Source: JBEDUK01 sp040414485 (GTDB lineage: Bacteria > Actinomycetota > UBA4738). From it: DNA of 48,384 nt. The stretch spans positions 1-48,384 of the forward strand of contig JBEDUK010000018.1 of the NCBI GenBank assembly GCA_040414485.1, written 5' to 3'. The notes below the pieces were generated by a model. It searched no databases and was not told the DNA's origin. It saw only the letters and a program-made list of their open reading frames with translations. Positions within the stretch are counted from its first letter, which is position 1. Every line of letters begins with the position of its first letter. The position numbers and the translations under genes were made by a program. Below are positions 40,901 through 47,855 of the stretch, piece after piece.

Positions 40901-41015
40901 CGTCAAACCGCACCTCGCCCTCGACCCGCGAGGCGAGCGCGCCGGCCAGTTCGGCCGCGGCGGCCTCGTAGCGGGCCACGCGGGCGTCTTCATCTTGAGG
41001 GCGAAGTGCGACCAC
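37977..41015 (-). CDS. FAD/Fe-S D-2-hydroxyacid dehydrogenase (YdiJ-like)
   Basis: 1012 aa. The FAD domain (about 40-270) has the dinucleotide motif ILSRGCGTSLAGQCCN and TLGGMIGNNSCGNYS; GDGQSRGE, GSLSGEHGDGQ and NPGKVVD are in the oxidase C-terminal part. Fe-S motifs CVGVGKC and CLACKGCKSDCPVN follow, then two CCG domains (LCCGRPL; GCCGMAG). Length and layout match E. coli YdiJ (1018 aa), a D-2-hydroxyglutarate dehydrogenase; D-lactate or glycolate are alternatives. The GTG start is about 6 nt after the predicted RNA start, so it is almost leaderless. Confidence 0.92.
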   Translation of the reverse strand: MVALRPQDEDARVARYEAAAAELAGALASRVEGEVRFDAGTRALYSTDSSSYRQVPIGVVVPRTLEDVVATVAVCREHDVPILSRGCGTSLAGQCCNVAVVIDHSMHRNRILGIDRTRKVGRVEPGVILDDLRRQGTSAEPRLTVGPTPSTHDHCTLGGMIGNNSCGNYSIMSEFHGPGPRMQHNVAGMDILLYDGTRMTVDGRIGEEELERRAASGGRVGGIYAALRDLRDRYADEIRARFHDFPRRVSGYNLDVLLPENGFDLCQALTGTESTCVTILEASVHMIDDPAARSLAVVGFDDLYLAAAQVPAGREHRPLALEGFDEDLIEDNMRLGKHVEELHALPEGRGWLMAEFGGASKEEADERARAFMSEMSDAEGYCGEKLFDDPAAEQRIWEVRESGLGATAFVPGDPDTYEGWEDSAVPPDQLSDYLRGLRELFNKYEYQCALYGHFGQGCVHTRIDWDPSTVEGVRKWRAFVDEASDLVLAHGGSLSGEHGDGQSRGELLVKMYGPRIVEAFREFKSIWDPDWRMNPGKVVDANPITSHLRLGPSHMPVTVGHHFAYTKEGGSFNHAVTRCVGVGKCRRTDLEGGGVMCPSFVATREEKHSTRGRARLLFEMMRGDTDIEVWRSQEVADALHLCLACKGCKSDCPVNVDMATYKAEFLSHHYRGRLRPRAAYAMGLIHWWARAASIAPGVANAVSHAPGLSGLMKRAGGVAPDRDVPRFAHETLRHWFERRERPDARAGAAGPPVVLWPDTFTDRLKPEAGRATVEVLEDAGFQVFLPPKVLCCGRPLYDYGMLGLARRLLRKVLNDLRVPIRAGVPVVGVEPSCLAVFRDELPNLFPHDKDAKRLSEQSFVLSEFLERFAPEWEPPAAGPRNAIVQPHCHHHAVMGFDAEQRLLERMGMKVSLQQGCCGMAGSFGFEEGDRYEVSQACGERALFPAVRSAGEETVILADGFSCREQIIQGTGRRPMHLAELIRAEQQADVPVVLDQDAPVRESAGGFAARRRW

Positions 41016-41027
41016 GTCGCCAGTCCA

Positions 41028-41053
41028 ATACCCGGCATCCCGCGCGAAGGAAC
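41028..41053 (-). promoter_or_regulatory. Sigma-B-type promoter of the YdiJ-like gene
   Basis: GTTC, 16 nt, GGGTAT on the minus strand. The RNA would start about 6 nt before the GTG. Confidence 0.6.
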
Positions 41054-41074
41054 AACCGGACCGCCGGCGGCCGA

Positions 41075-42550
41075 TCAGCGTGTCGCGGAAGCCCTCCGGC
41101 CGCGCGCACCGTCCGTCAGGTCCCTCAGCTGCGCGTCCACCCAGTGCTGAGGGCTTGCTCGTGCGATCGTGGTGCGCAGTCCCCGAGCCCGCCGGGCGCG
41201 CTCGGGCTCGCTCATCTGCAGCGCGACCGAGAGCGCGTCGGCGGTCTGCGCGAGGTCGAACGGGTTCACACGTAGCGCGTACTGGCCGAGCTCCTCGAAG
41301 GAGCCGGCGTTCTCCGACAGCACGAGCACACCGCGCCGGCGGTTCAGTGTCGGGCCTTCCTTCGCCACCAGGTTCATGCCGTCGAAGATCGGGTTCACGA
41401 GCAGGACGTCGTAGAGGCCGAACGCCGCCAGCAGCCGCTCACGGTCGGCGGCGATCTCAACCCGGATCGGCTCCCAGCCCCCCTCCCCCACCTCGCGGTT
41501 GATCCGTTCGGCCTCCTCCTCACATTGCTTCGCGTACTCCTGGTACTCGGGAACGTCCTCGCGCGAGGGGTCGAGGAACGCGAGCATCCGCACGTTTCCC
41601 CGCCACTGCGGGTGCCGGTCGAACAGCGCCTCGAACGCGAGGAACCCCCGGAGCACGTTCTTGGACAGCTCCATTCGGTCGGCCCGAAGGATCAGCCGGC
41701 TCCCCGCGATCCAGCGCGTCAGGTCCTCGCGCTCCGCCTGCACCGCGGGCTGCGCCGCATCCGCCTCCAGCTCCCTGCCGTCGATGGCCACCGGGTAGAC
41801 CCGAACCTTGACCTCACGGCCCTCCCAGACCACCAGGCGATGGCGCAGGTTCACCCTGGCCCCGGCGAGCGTCCGGCACGCCAGCAGGAAGTTGTCCGCC
41901 CAGCGGCCCGATTGGAACGCCACGATGTCCGCGCCGAGAAGCCCTGCGAGCAGGTCCTCGCCGAGCCACGCGGGCAGGATCCTGATGTAGGTCGAGCCCG
42001 CGAAGGGGATGTGGGAGAAATGGAGGATCCGCGCCTCGGGCAGCCGGATCCGGACCAGCTTCGGCACCAGCGACAGGTGATAGTCCTGCACCAGGTGCAT
42101 CGCCCCGTCGCCGGACGCCATGGCCTCCTCGACGAGGGCATCGGCGAAGGCGCGGTTCACGCGCCGGTACGCCGCCCATTGTTCGCGCAGGTCACGGTCG
42201 AACCGCGGCGAGCGGCTCAGGTCCCACAGGTAATGGTGGACGAACCACAGGAGGCGGTTCGATATCCCGTTGTAGTACGCGTCGTACGTCTCCGGATCGA
42301 ACGTCAGGAAGCGCAGCGTCGTGCCGTCCCCGCCGTCGGGAAGCGGCACTGTCCCCCGTGCGGCGATCTCCGCGTCGCCCTCGGTCATCGCGCTCGCGAT
42401 CCACGAGCCACCATCGCGTTCCATCGCACCGGTGAACGCGGTCACCAGCCCCCCGGATCCCCGGACGGGCGACAGCTTGCCGGCGCCGTGCCTCGCGAAC
42501 GACACCGGCCCGCGGTTCGATGCGATGAGGATGCAGCGGTCGCCCGTCAT
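41075..42550 (-). CDS. Divergent GT20 glycosyltransferase (trehalose-6-phosphate synthase-like)
   Basis: 491 aa. GT20 features: ILIASNRGPVSFARHG, YNGISNRLLWFVHHYLWD, SHIPFAGSTYIRILP, VNPIFDGMNLVAKEGP and SENAGSFEELGQYALRVNPF. Two sites differ from OtsA: VQDYHLSLVP for (W/V)HDYHL, and RADRMELSKNVLRG for VDR(L/M)DYxKG. These line the sugar pockets, so the product may not be trehalose-6-P (glucosylglycerol-P-like or another glucoside is possible). Its ATG overlaps the upstream TreT-like stop (4 nt). No trehalose-6-phosphatase gene is near. Confidence 0.88.
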   Translation of the reverse strand: MTGDRCILIASNRGPVSFARHGAGKLSPVRGSGGLVTAFTGAMERDGGSWIASAMTEGDAEIAARGTVPLPDGGDGTTLRFLTFDPETYDAYYNGISNRLLWFVHHYLWDLSRSPRFDRDLREQWAAYRRVNRAFADALVEEAMASGDGAMHLVQDYHLSLVPKLVRIRLPEARILHFSHIPFAGSTYIRILPAWLGEDLLAGLLGADIVAFQSGRWADNFLLACRTLAGARVNLRHRLVVWEGREVKVRVYPVAIDGRELEADAAQPAVQAEREDLTRWIAGSRLILRADRMELSKNVLRGFLAFEALFDRHPQWRGNVRMLAFLDPSREDVPEYQEYAKQCEEEAERINREVGEGGWEPIRVEIAADRERLLAAFGLYDVLLVNPIFDGMNLVAKEGPTLNRRRGVLVLSENAGSFEELGQYALRVNPFDLAQTADALSVALQMSEPERARRARGLRTTIARASPQHWVDAQLRDLTDGARGRRASATR

Positions 42551-43839
42551 CTGGTTGCGGCGCGCCCGGCCTCCAGGAAGACGCCGATCAGGTCCTCGAG
42601 CTCCCGCAGCGTCAGGAAGCGCTCCCGGACGCGGGTCCGCCCCGCCTCCCCCATCCATTCGGCCAGCTCATCGTCACGGAGCAGCTCGATCATCCGCGCC
42701 GCCGTGTCTTCGATCGAATCCACCAGGTAGCCCGAGACGCCGTCCTCGATCTGCAGCCTGATCCCGCCGACGTCGCCACCGACGACGGGCGTGCCCTTCC
42801 ACATGGCCTCCGCCACGCTCAGGCCGAAGGCCTCCTTCCGAGACTTCTGCAGGACCACGCGGGCGTCACGCTGGAAGGCGTTCACCTCGAGGTTGCCCAC
42901 GCGCTGCACGTTGGTGAGGATGAAGATGTCGGGATCGTCGCCCCGGTGTCGCTCCGTGACCTCCAGGTAGTGCCACCCCTCGGGGTCGTCGTATGCGAGC
43001 GACCCGACCAGGACCAGCTGGAGGTCCGGCACCTCCTCCCGCGCCAGCCGGTACGCGTCGATGACCCCGAGCGGGTCCTTCGAGGGGTCGAACCGTGCGA
43101 CCTGGGTCACGAAGGGCCGCGTCCACTGGACACCGAATCGGTGGAGGATCTCGTAGACCGTGTCCGGGTCGATCCACTGGTTCTTGGCCGACAGCGGGTC
43201 GATCGACGGCGGCACCACGAAGACCCTGGGCTGGTGGTTGGGGGGCACGAAGCCCTCCATGGTGAAGATGCTCGCGTCGTAGCGCGCCAGGTGGTGCGAG
43301 AGGTAATCGCGCACAGGGGCGAACGGCCGCGACGCGTCCGTGTGACAACGCCAGATCCACGTGCCCTTGCGGTCGCCCGAGGCCTCGAGGGCGCTCACCA
43401 TCCCGGCCGGCTGCAGGTCGTGCACCACCACGATGTCGGCGTCGAAGCCGTTGATGAACCGGTCGGCGTTCTCCCGTGACGCCTCCTCGTAGATCCTCAT
43501 CATGTCCTCGTCCCAAGGGGTCTCCGAGCCCTGCAGGGCGGCGTGCATGAACCTCGCCACGGTCGAGAACGCCTCTGAGCTCTCCATGACCTGCCAGGAC
43601 GTCTCGATCCCCAGATCGTTCAGCAGCGCGACCTGGGCCATCAGCAGTTCCGCGACGCCGCCCCCGAACGCCGTCGAACTGACGTTCAGGATCCGGGCGC
43701 CCACCAGCGGCTCGGCCGCATCGATGAGCCGGTCCACGGCGTCGGTGCCGGCGACCTCGCGGTACTCGTCCAGATGCCTGGGCGGTGTGGAAACCGTGGG
43801 GAGCACGCCACGAGGGTACCCCTGTCTGAGGATCGCCAT
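42547..43839 (-). CDS. treT: GT4 trehalose synthase-like glycosyltransferase (TreT-like)
   Basis: 430 aa. NVSSTAFGGGVAELLMAQVA near residue 55, HDLQPAGMVSAL, WIWRCHTDASRP, VVPPSIDPLSAKNQ, FVTQVARFDPSKDPLGVIDA and QKSRKEAFGLSVAEAMWKGT are those of TreT (EX7E motif in the last). TreT makes trehalose from NDP-glucose and glucose in one reversible step. It is the first gene of a pair with the GT20; together they imply compatible-solute synthesis. A later GTG (VLPTVST) is another possible start. Confidence 0.88.
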   Translation of the reverse strand: MAILRQGYPRGVLPTVSTPPRHLDEYREVAGTDAVDRLIDAAEPLVGARILNVSSTAFGGGVAELLMAQVALLNDLGIETSWQVMESSEAFSTVARFMHAALQGSETPWDEDMMRIYEEASRENADRFINGFDADIVVVHDLQPAGMVSALEASGDRKGTWIWRCHTDASRPFAPVRDYLSHHLARYDASIFTMEGFVPPNHQPRVFVVPPSIDPLSAKNQWIDPDTVYEILHRFGVQWTRPFVTQVARFDPSKDPLGVIDAYRLAREEVPDLQLVLVGSLAYDDPEGWHYLEVTERHRGDDPDIFILTNVQRVGNLEVNAFQRDARVVLQKSRKEAFGLSVAEAMWKGTPVVGGDVGGIRLQIEDGVSGYLVDSIEDTAARMIELLRDDELAEWMGEAGRTRVRERFLTLRELEDLIGVFLEAGRAATR

Positions 43840-43881
43840 ACCGACGCAACATACCGGCCGCCCGGCGGCGCCGGCGCGGGA

Positions 43882-44685
43882 TCACCCGCGCCGGAACCGC
43901 GCGACGGCGAGCGGCGCGAACACCGCCACGATCGCCGCCGACCACACCAACGATCGCGACACGAAATACCAGGCCGGGTGGCCGAGGACCGCGTCGGCCC
44001 GCGATCCGAGCGTGAGCGCGCGGACGGCGTCCACCATGTAGGTGATCGGCTGGTGCTCGGCGAATGCCTGCAGCCATCCCGGCATGGACTCGACCGGCAC
44101 GTAGGCGCTCGAGGCGAACGTCAGCGGGAAGACCATGAACGCCAGTCCCTGTGCCGCCTGGGCGTTCCCGGCCACCAGGCCGAGCGCGATGAACACCCAT
44201 TCGAACGCGAAGCCGAAGACCACGATCAGCGCCAGCGCGATCAGCCCGTCGATCGCCTGCCCGTGAAGGCGGAACCCGACCGCGAACCCGATCGCGACCG
44301 TGATCACGAGGCTCCACACGAGCATCGCCGAATCGGCGAGCGCCCGACCGGCCAGGAACGATCTCCTCGGGATGGGGAGCGAGCGCACACGGTCGACGAA
44401 TCCCTGCTCCATGTCCTCGGCGACGCCCGCCGCCGCGCCCTGGCCGGCGAACAGGATGATCGTCGTGACGAACCCAGGCACGAGGAAGTCGACGTAGCTC
44501 ACGGAGCCGGCGTTCATCGCGCCGCCGAAGACATACCGGAAGATGAGAAGGAACAGGGCCCCCTGCAGCGTGCCGAGCACGACCAGTTGCGGGGTTCGAA
44601 GGAACTTCAGGATGCCGCGTCTGGCGATGACGAAGGTGCTGCCCTGCGGCATGCTTCGTGGCGCGGTCGTTGCGATCGTTGCCAT
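43882..44685 (-). CDS. ABC-2 type exporter permease (DrrB-like)
   Basis: 267 aa with about six membrane helices: LVVLGTLQGALFLLIFRYVF, YVDFLVPGFVTTIILFAGQG, EDMEQGFVDRVRSLPIPRR (the conserved loop of DrrB), IGLALIVVFGFAFEWVFIAL-type core and a last helix SLVWSAAIVAVFAPLAV. Partner of the ATPase 29 nt upstream. DrrAB-type pumps export antibiotics or lipids; the substrate is unknown here. Confidence 0.88.
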   Translation of the reverse strand: MATIATTAPRSMPQGSTFVIARRGILKFLRTPQLVVLGTLQGALFLLIFRYVFGGAMNAGSVSYVDFLVPGFVTTIILFAGQGAAAGVAEDMEQGFVDRVRSLPIPRRSFLAGRALADSAMLVWSLVITVAIGFAVGFRLHGQAIDGLIALALIVVFGFAFEWVFIALGLVAGNAQAAQGLAFMVFPLTFASSAYVPVESMPGWLQAFAEHQPITYMVDAVRALTLGSRADAVLGHPAWYFVSRSLVWSAAIVAVFAPLAVARFRRG

Positions 44686-44714
44686 CGTTTCGTCTCCTTC
44701 GTGACGTCGGTGGG

Positions 44715-45722
44715 TCAGGCGGCCGGCGGCGCATTCGCGGGCGTGCCGGCCGTCGCGGGCGAGGCTCCGTCGTCACCCGCCGCGTCGAGCGGGACGCCGG
44801 TCAGGGCGAGGAAGACCTCGTCGAGCGTCGGTGGCCGAAGCGAGAGGTCGTCGACCTCGGCACCGGCCGCGTCGAGCGCCTGAAACGCCTCGCGAAGGCT
44901 GCCGGCGCCGGCTTCGACCGCGACGCTCACCCGCCGTGTCGACTCCTCCACCTGAGGCGTCCCGTGATCGAGTCGCGCCAGGATGGCGGCCACACGCGGC
45001 AGGTCGCCGCGGTCCCGGACGTGAACTTCGATCACGCTCTTGCCCGCGCGCTGCTTCAGTTCGGCCGGCGTGCCGGCGGCCACCGCCCGGCCGTGATCGA
45101 TGATCACGATCCGGTTCGCCAGGTGGTCGGCCTCGTCGAGGTACTGCGTGGTCAGCAGGACGTCCGTGCCCCGCTCCACGAGCGCGCGGATCGCGTCCCA
45201 CAGCTCGATGCGGCTCCTGGGGTCGAGGCCCGTCGTGGGCTCGTCCAGAAGCAGAAGCCTGGGCGACCCGACCAGGCTCGCCCCCAGGTCGAGCTTGCGG
45301 CGCATGCCGCCCGAGTAGGTGCGAACCAGCCGGTCGGCCGCCTCCGTGAGGCCCATGCGCTCCAACACCGCCGCCGAGTTCGCCTTCGCCGGACGCCGGG
45401 CCTGGCCGAAGAGCCGCGCCACCATCTCGAGGTTCTCCCGCCCGGTCATGGCCGGCTCGACGGCCGCGAACTGTCCGGCGAGGCCGATCATCGCCCGCAC
45501 CGCATCCGGCTCGCGACGGACGTCGTGCCCGCCGACCAGGAGGGTGCCGCCGTCCATCCGCAAGAGCGTCGCCACGCCCCGGACGAAGGTGGTCTTGCCG
45601 GCGCCGTTCGGTCCGAGGACCGCGGTCACCTGGCCGCGCTCGGCCACCAGGTCCAGACCGTCGAGCGCCGCCGTCTTGCCGAATCGCTTCGTGACGCCCG
45701 TGGCTTCGATGGTTCGATCCAT
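44715..45722 (-). CDS. ABC transporter ATP-binding protein (DrrA-like)
   Basis: 335 aa. Walker A GPNGAGKTT, Q-loop LAGQFAAVE, signature TYSGGMRRKLDLG, Walker B LLLLDEPTTGLD, and switch TTQYLDEAD, the DrrA form. A C-terminal domain (about 230-310) is typical of the DrrA subfamily. GAGGAG lies 8 nt before the ATG. Divergent from a TetR regulator with palindromes between them. Confidence 0.92.
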   Translation of the reverse strand: MDRTIEATGVTKRFGKTAALDGLDLVAERGQVTAVLGPNGAGKTTFVRGVATLLRMDGGTLLVGGHDVRREPDAVRAMIGLAGQFAAVEPAMTGRENLEMVARLFGQARRPAKANSAAVLERMGLTEAADRLVRTYSGGMRRKLDLGASLVGSPRLLLLDEPTTGLDPRSRIELWDAIRALVERGTDVLLTTQYLDEADHLANRIVIIDHGRAVAAGTPAELKQRAGKSVIEVHVRDRGDLPRVAAILARLDHGTPQVEESTRRVSVAVEAGAGSLREAFQALDAAGAEVDDLSLRPPTLDEVFLALTGVPLDAAGDDGASPATAGTPANAPPAA

Positions 45723-45753
45723 GCCATTCGCTCCTCTCGTCCTTGCTGTGGGT

Positions 45754-45766
45754 CGAACAGTGTTCG
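45754..45766. promoter_or_regulatory. TetR-type operator for the exporter operon
   Basis: CGAACA-G-TGTTCG is a perfect 6+1+6 palindrome located about 8-20 nt downstream of the predicted RNA start of the ABC operon, where a bound repressor would block transcription. A near copy overlaps the tetR promoter. Confidence 0.55.
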
Positions 45767-45780
45767 TGTCTTGGAACGGC

Positions 45781-45810
45781 ATTCTGCACCGAACGTGGGT
45801 CGACTGTCAA
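45781..45810 (-). promoter_or_regulatory. Promoter of the ABC exporter operon
   Basis: TTGACA and CAGAAT are 18 nt apart on the minus strand; the -35 is perfect. Confidence 0.6.
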
Positions 45811-45826
45811 ACGGCGTTCGATTCGC

Positions 45827-45860
45827 TCGAACAGGCGCTGCACCGCTGGTACACTGTTCG
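45827..45860 (+). promoter_or_regulatory. tetR promoter with overlapping operator half
   Basis: TCGAAC and TACACT are 17 nt apart on the plus strand. The -10 box runs into TACACTGTTCG (45850-45860), which reads CGAACAGTGTA on the other strand, a near copy of the exporter operator. This suggests autoregulation. Confidence 0.5.
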
Positions 45861-45865
45861 GGTCG

Positions 45866-46684
45866 ATGGCTGAGAACAGGAGCGGCAGAGCCACGCACGG
45901 ATCACCGCCCGCGAGCGACGCGCCCGAGCCGCCCTGGCGCCGCCGCGATGCCCCGACGGCGCGCGTCCCGCTGACACAGGAGGCGATCCTGGACGCCGCC
46001 CTGCGGGTCCTCGACCGCGACGGCATGGACGGGCTGTCGATGCGGCGCGTCGCCGACGAACTGCACACCGGGCCCGCGTCCCTGTACTGGCACGTTCGGA
46101 ACAAGGACGAGCTGCTCCAGTTGCTGTTCGAACGCGTCACCGAGGAGGTCGTGCTCCCCGAGCCCGACCCCGCCCGCTGGCAGGAGCAGGGCCGCGAGCT
46201 CGCCCGGCAGATGCGCGCCACCATGAACCAGCATCGCGATATCGCGCGCATCTCGCTGGGGCGCATCCCGTCCGGACCGGCGATCGCTCGGCTCGGAGAG
46301 TGGCTGTTCGCGCTCCTTCGTCCGGTCGGCGTGCCGGATCAGGTCATCGCCTACGCCGGCGACCTGGTCGGCCTCTACGTCGGGGCGTTCGCCTTCGAGG
46401 AGAGCCTCGGCCTCGCGTCACCGACCGGCGAGAACCTTGCGCCGGACCAGATCGTGGAGATGTTCCGCGGCTACGTGGAATCGCTGCCGGCCGACCGCTT
46501 CCCGAACGTCCGGGACGCCGCGAACCTGCTGTTCGACACCGACATCGACGCTCGGTTCGAGTTCGGCCTGGACGTGATCATCCGGGGCCTGGAGTCCTAC
46601 GCCGAGGCGCCGGCGGTCGACCCCGTCAGCCCGCCGAAGCGGCCGCGGACCCGGACGGGATCCCGGACGACATCGCCGAGCTGA
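45866..46684 (+). CDS. TetR/AcrR-family repressor with TetR C-terminal domain
   Basis: 272 aa. The helix-turn-helix is at about 35-85 (VPLTQEAILDAALRVLDRDG; LSMRRVADELHTGPASLYWH; VRNKDELLQLL). The C-terminal half (DIARISLGRIPSGPAIARLG and on) resembles the tetracycline-repressor C-terminal family. It is divergent from the ABC exporter and likely represses it when no ligand is bound. The tail overlaps the YCII-like gene on the other strand by about 59 nt. Confidence 0.9.
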   Translation: MAENRSGRATHGSPPASDAPEPPWRRRDAPTARVPLTQEAILDAALRVLDRDGMDGLSMRRVADELHTGPASLYWHVRNKDELLQLLFERVTEEVVLPEPDPARWQEQGRELARQMRATMNQHRDIARISLGRIPSGPAIARLGEWLFALLRPVGVPDQVIAYAGDLVGLYVGAFAFEESLGLASPTGENLAPDQIVEMFRGYVESLPADRFPNVRDAANLLFDTDIDARFEFGLDVIIRGLESYAEAPAVDPVSPPKRPRTRTGSRTTSPS

Positions 46685-46988
46685 CCGGGTCCCCGGCCTC
46701 ACGCTCGAACACAACCCGCCACGGGTGAACCTCCACGGACAGCAGGCCCTCGCGCACGGACGGGTCGTCATGCGCAAGCCTCATCGCCTCCTCCGTGGCG
46801 CCCGACTCCAACAGCACCAGGCCACCGGCATCGTCCAGGAAGGGACCGCCCAGCACCGCCCGGCCCTCATCGAAGAGGCGCCGCATGTAGCCGATGTGCT
46901 GCTCGATCCCCGGCTGTTCCCGGTAGCCGATCCCCTCCTGCCAGGCGGGGCCCGGGCGGTGGATGAGCGCGTACAACGCGCCGCTCAT
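46626..46988 (-). CDS. YCII-related protein
   Basis: 120 aa. ALYALIHRPGPAWQEGIGYR, HIGYMRRLFDEGRAVLGGPF and AHDDPSVREGLLSVEVHPW match YCII-like ferredoxin-fold proteins; the dyad His/Asp (H27-like; DDP) is present. Function is generally unknown. It overlaps the SRPBCC gene by 4 nt and is third in the ArsR operon. Its 3' end converges on tetR, where the two genes overlap. Confidence 0.82.
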   Translation of the reverse strand: MSGALYALIHRPGPAWQEGIGYREQPGIEQHIGYMRRLFDEGRAVLGGPFLDDAGGLVLLESGATEEAMRLAHDDPSVREGLLSVEVHPWRVVFEREAGDPVSSAMSSGIPSGSAAASAG

Positions 46989-47482
46989 CGCGCGATCCGC
47001 TCGACGTAGCGGTCCAGGACGGGGACCCAGCCGCCCGAGTACTGCGCGCGCAGCGCGACGCCGGCCCGCCCGAGCCGCTCCCAGTGGCGATGCTCCAGTT
47101 CGACCCGCGTCCGCGAGTCCGAAACGGCAACGAACGCGACCTCGACCTCCGTCTCGGGGCGGTCCTCGTAGCTCGGGTTCCACGAGAACCGAAGCCCGGT
47201 GGGAGGCTCCCATGCGGTGATCACGCCCCAGGAGGCGGCCGTCCCATCGGCGTGAACCTCGGTGATCCGCCCGCCCTCACGGCATTCCATGACGACGTCG
47301 GTGACGCGCTCGCTCTCGATTGAGTGCGTCGCGCTGGGCCACCAGGACCCGATGTCCCGGGTGAAGACGTCGAACGCCCGCTGGAGGGGTGCGTCGACGA
47401 CCACCGAGACCCGGATCGGCGCGACGGCTTCGTCCGCGGCCCCGTTGCCGGTGCCGGTGCCGTGCATCGGTTCGGTCCTCAC
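46985..47482 (-). CDS. SRPBCC/AHSA1-like protein
   Basis: 165 aa. VSVVVDAPLQRAFDVFTRDI, SWWPSATHSI, GVITAWEPPTGLRFSWNPSY and RVELEHRHWERLG are the AHSA1-type start-domain pattern, a hydrophobic ligand pocket. The GTG start overlaps the arsR stop by 4 nt. SRPBCC genes are often coupled to ArsR genes in actinobacteria; ligand unknown. Confidence 0.86.
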   Translation of the reverse strand: MRTEPMHGTGTGNGAADEAVAPIRVSVVVDAPLQRAFDVFTRDIGSWWPSATHSIESERVTDVVMECREGGRITEVHADGTAASWGVITAWEPPTGLRFSWNPSYEDRPETEVEVAFVAVSDSRTRVELEHRHWERLGRAGVALRAQYSGGWVPVLDRYVERIAR

Positions 47483-47775
47483 GTCTCGACCTCCTTCTTG
47501 AAGCGTTCGAGCGCCTGGGTCCAGAAGTCCTCGAGGTAGGCACGGGCCGGCGCCAGACCTGCCGGCTCCAAGCGGTACAGCCTGCGGTTGCCGTGCGCCT
47601 CGTCGCTCACCAGGCCGGCATCTTTCAGAACCCTGAGGTGCTGGGAAACGGCCGGCCGGCTGACGGGAAGGCCGCTCGCGATCTCGTGGACGGCCTTCGG
47701 CCCGGTGCGAAGCCGCTCGAGGACCGTACGCCTCGTCCCGTCCCCGAGCGCATCGAGAACTTGGTAAGCATTCAC
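47479..47775 (-). CDS. ArsR-family transcriptional repressor
   Basis: 98 aa winged helix: QVLDALGDGTRRTVLERLRT, VHEIASGLPVSRPAVSQHLR (recognition helix), VLKDAGLVSDEAHGNRRLYR (wing). No metal-binding Cys pair, so it is not a classical metal sensor. First gene of a three-gene operon. Its promoter is TTGACA-N18-TAACTT with the start codon about 11 nt after the -10, giving a nearly leaderless mRNA. Confidence 0.9.
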   Translation of the reverse strand: MNAYQVLDALGDGTRRTVLERLRTGPKAVHEIASGLPVSRPAVSQHLRVLKDAGLVSDEAHGNRRLYRLEPAGLAPARAYLEDFWTQALERFKKEVET

Positions 47776-47791
47776 TTACCGTAAGTTACGG
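47763..47791. promoter_or_regulatory. Autoregulatory operator of the ArsR operon
   Basis: CCGTAA-G-TTACGG (47779-47791) is a perfect palindrome covering the -10 box, and GGTAAG/CTTACC (47763-47768/47775-47780) is a second inverted repeat over the start codon. Both use the GTAAG/CTTAC half-site. Confidence 0.6.
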
Positions 47792-47812
47792 CTAACGCAC
47801 CGATCTTGTCAA
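47783..47812 (-). promoter_or_regulatory. Promoter of the ArsR operon
   Basis: TTGACA and TAACTT are 18 nt apart on the minus strand; the -35 is perfect. Confidence 0.65.
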
Positions 47813-47855
47813 GCGGCGGTCAGGAGTGAGGCCGGGCCCTGCGGCTGAGGGGACC

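Noticed and set aside
39096..41150. A 684-codon plus-strand frame opposite the YdiJ-like gene
   Set aside because: His/Arg/Val-rich shadow of a convincing FAD/Fe-S gene; no domain and no ribosome site.
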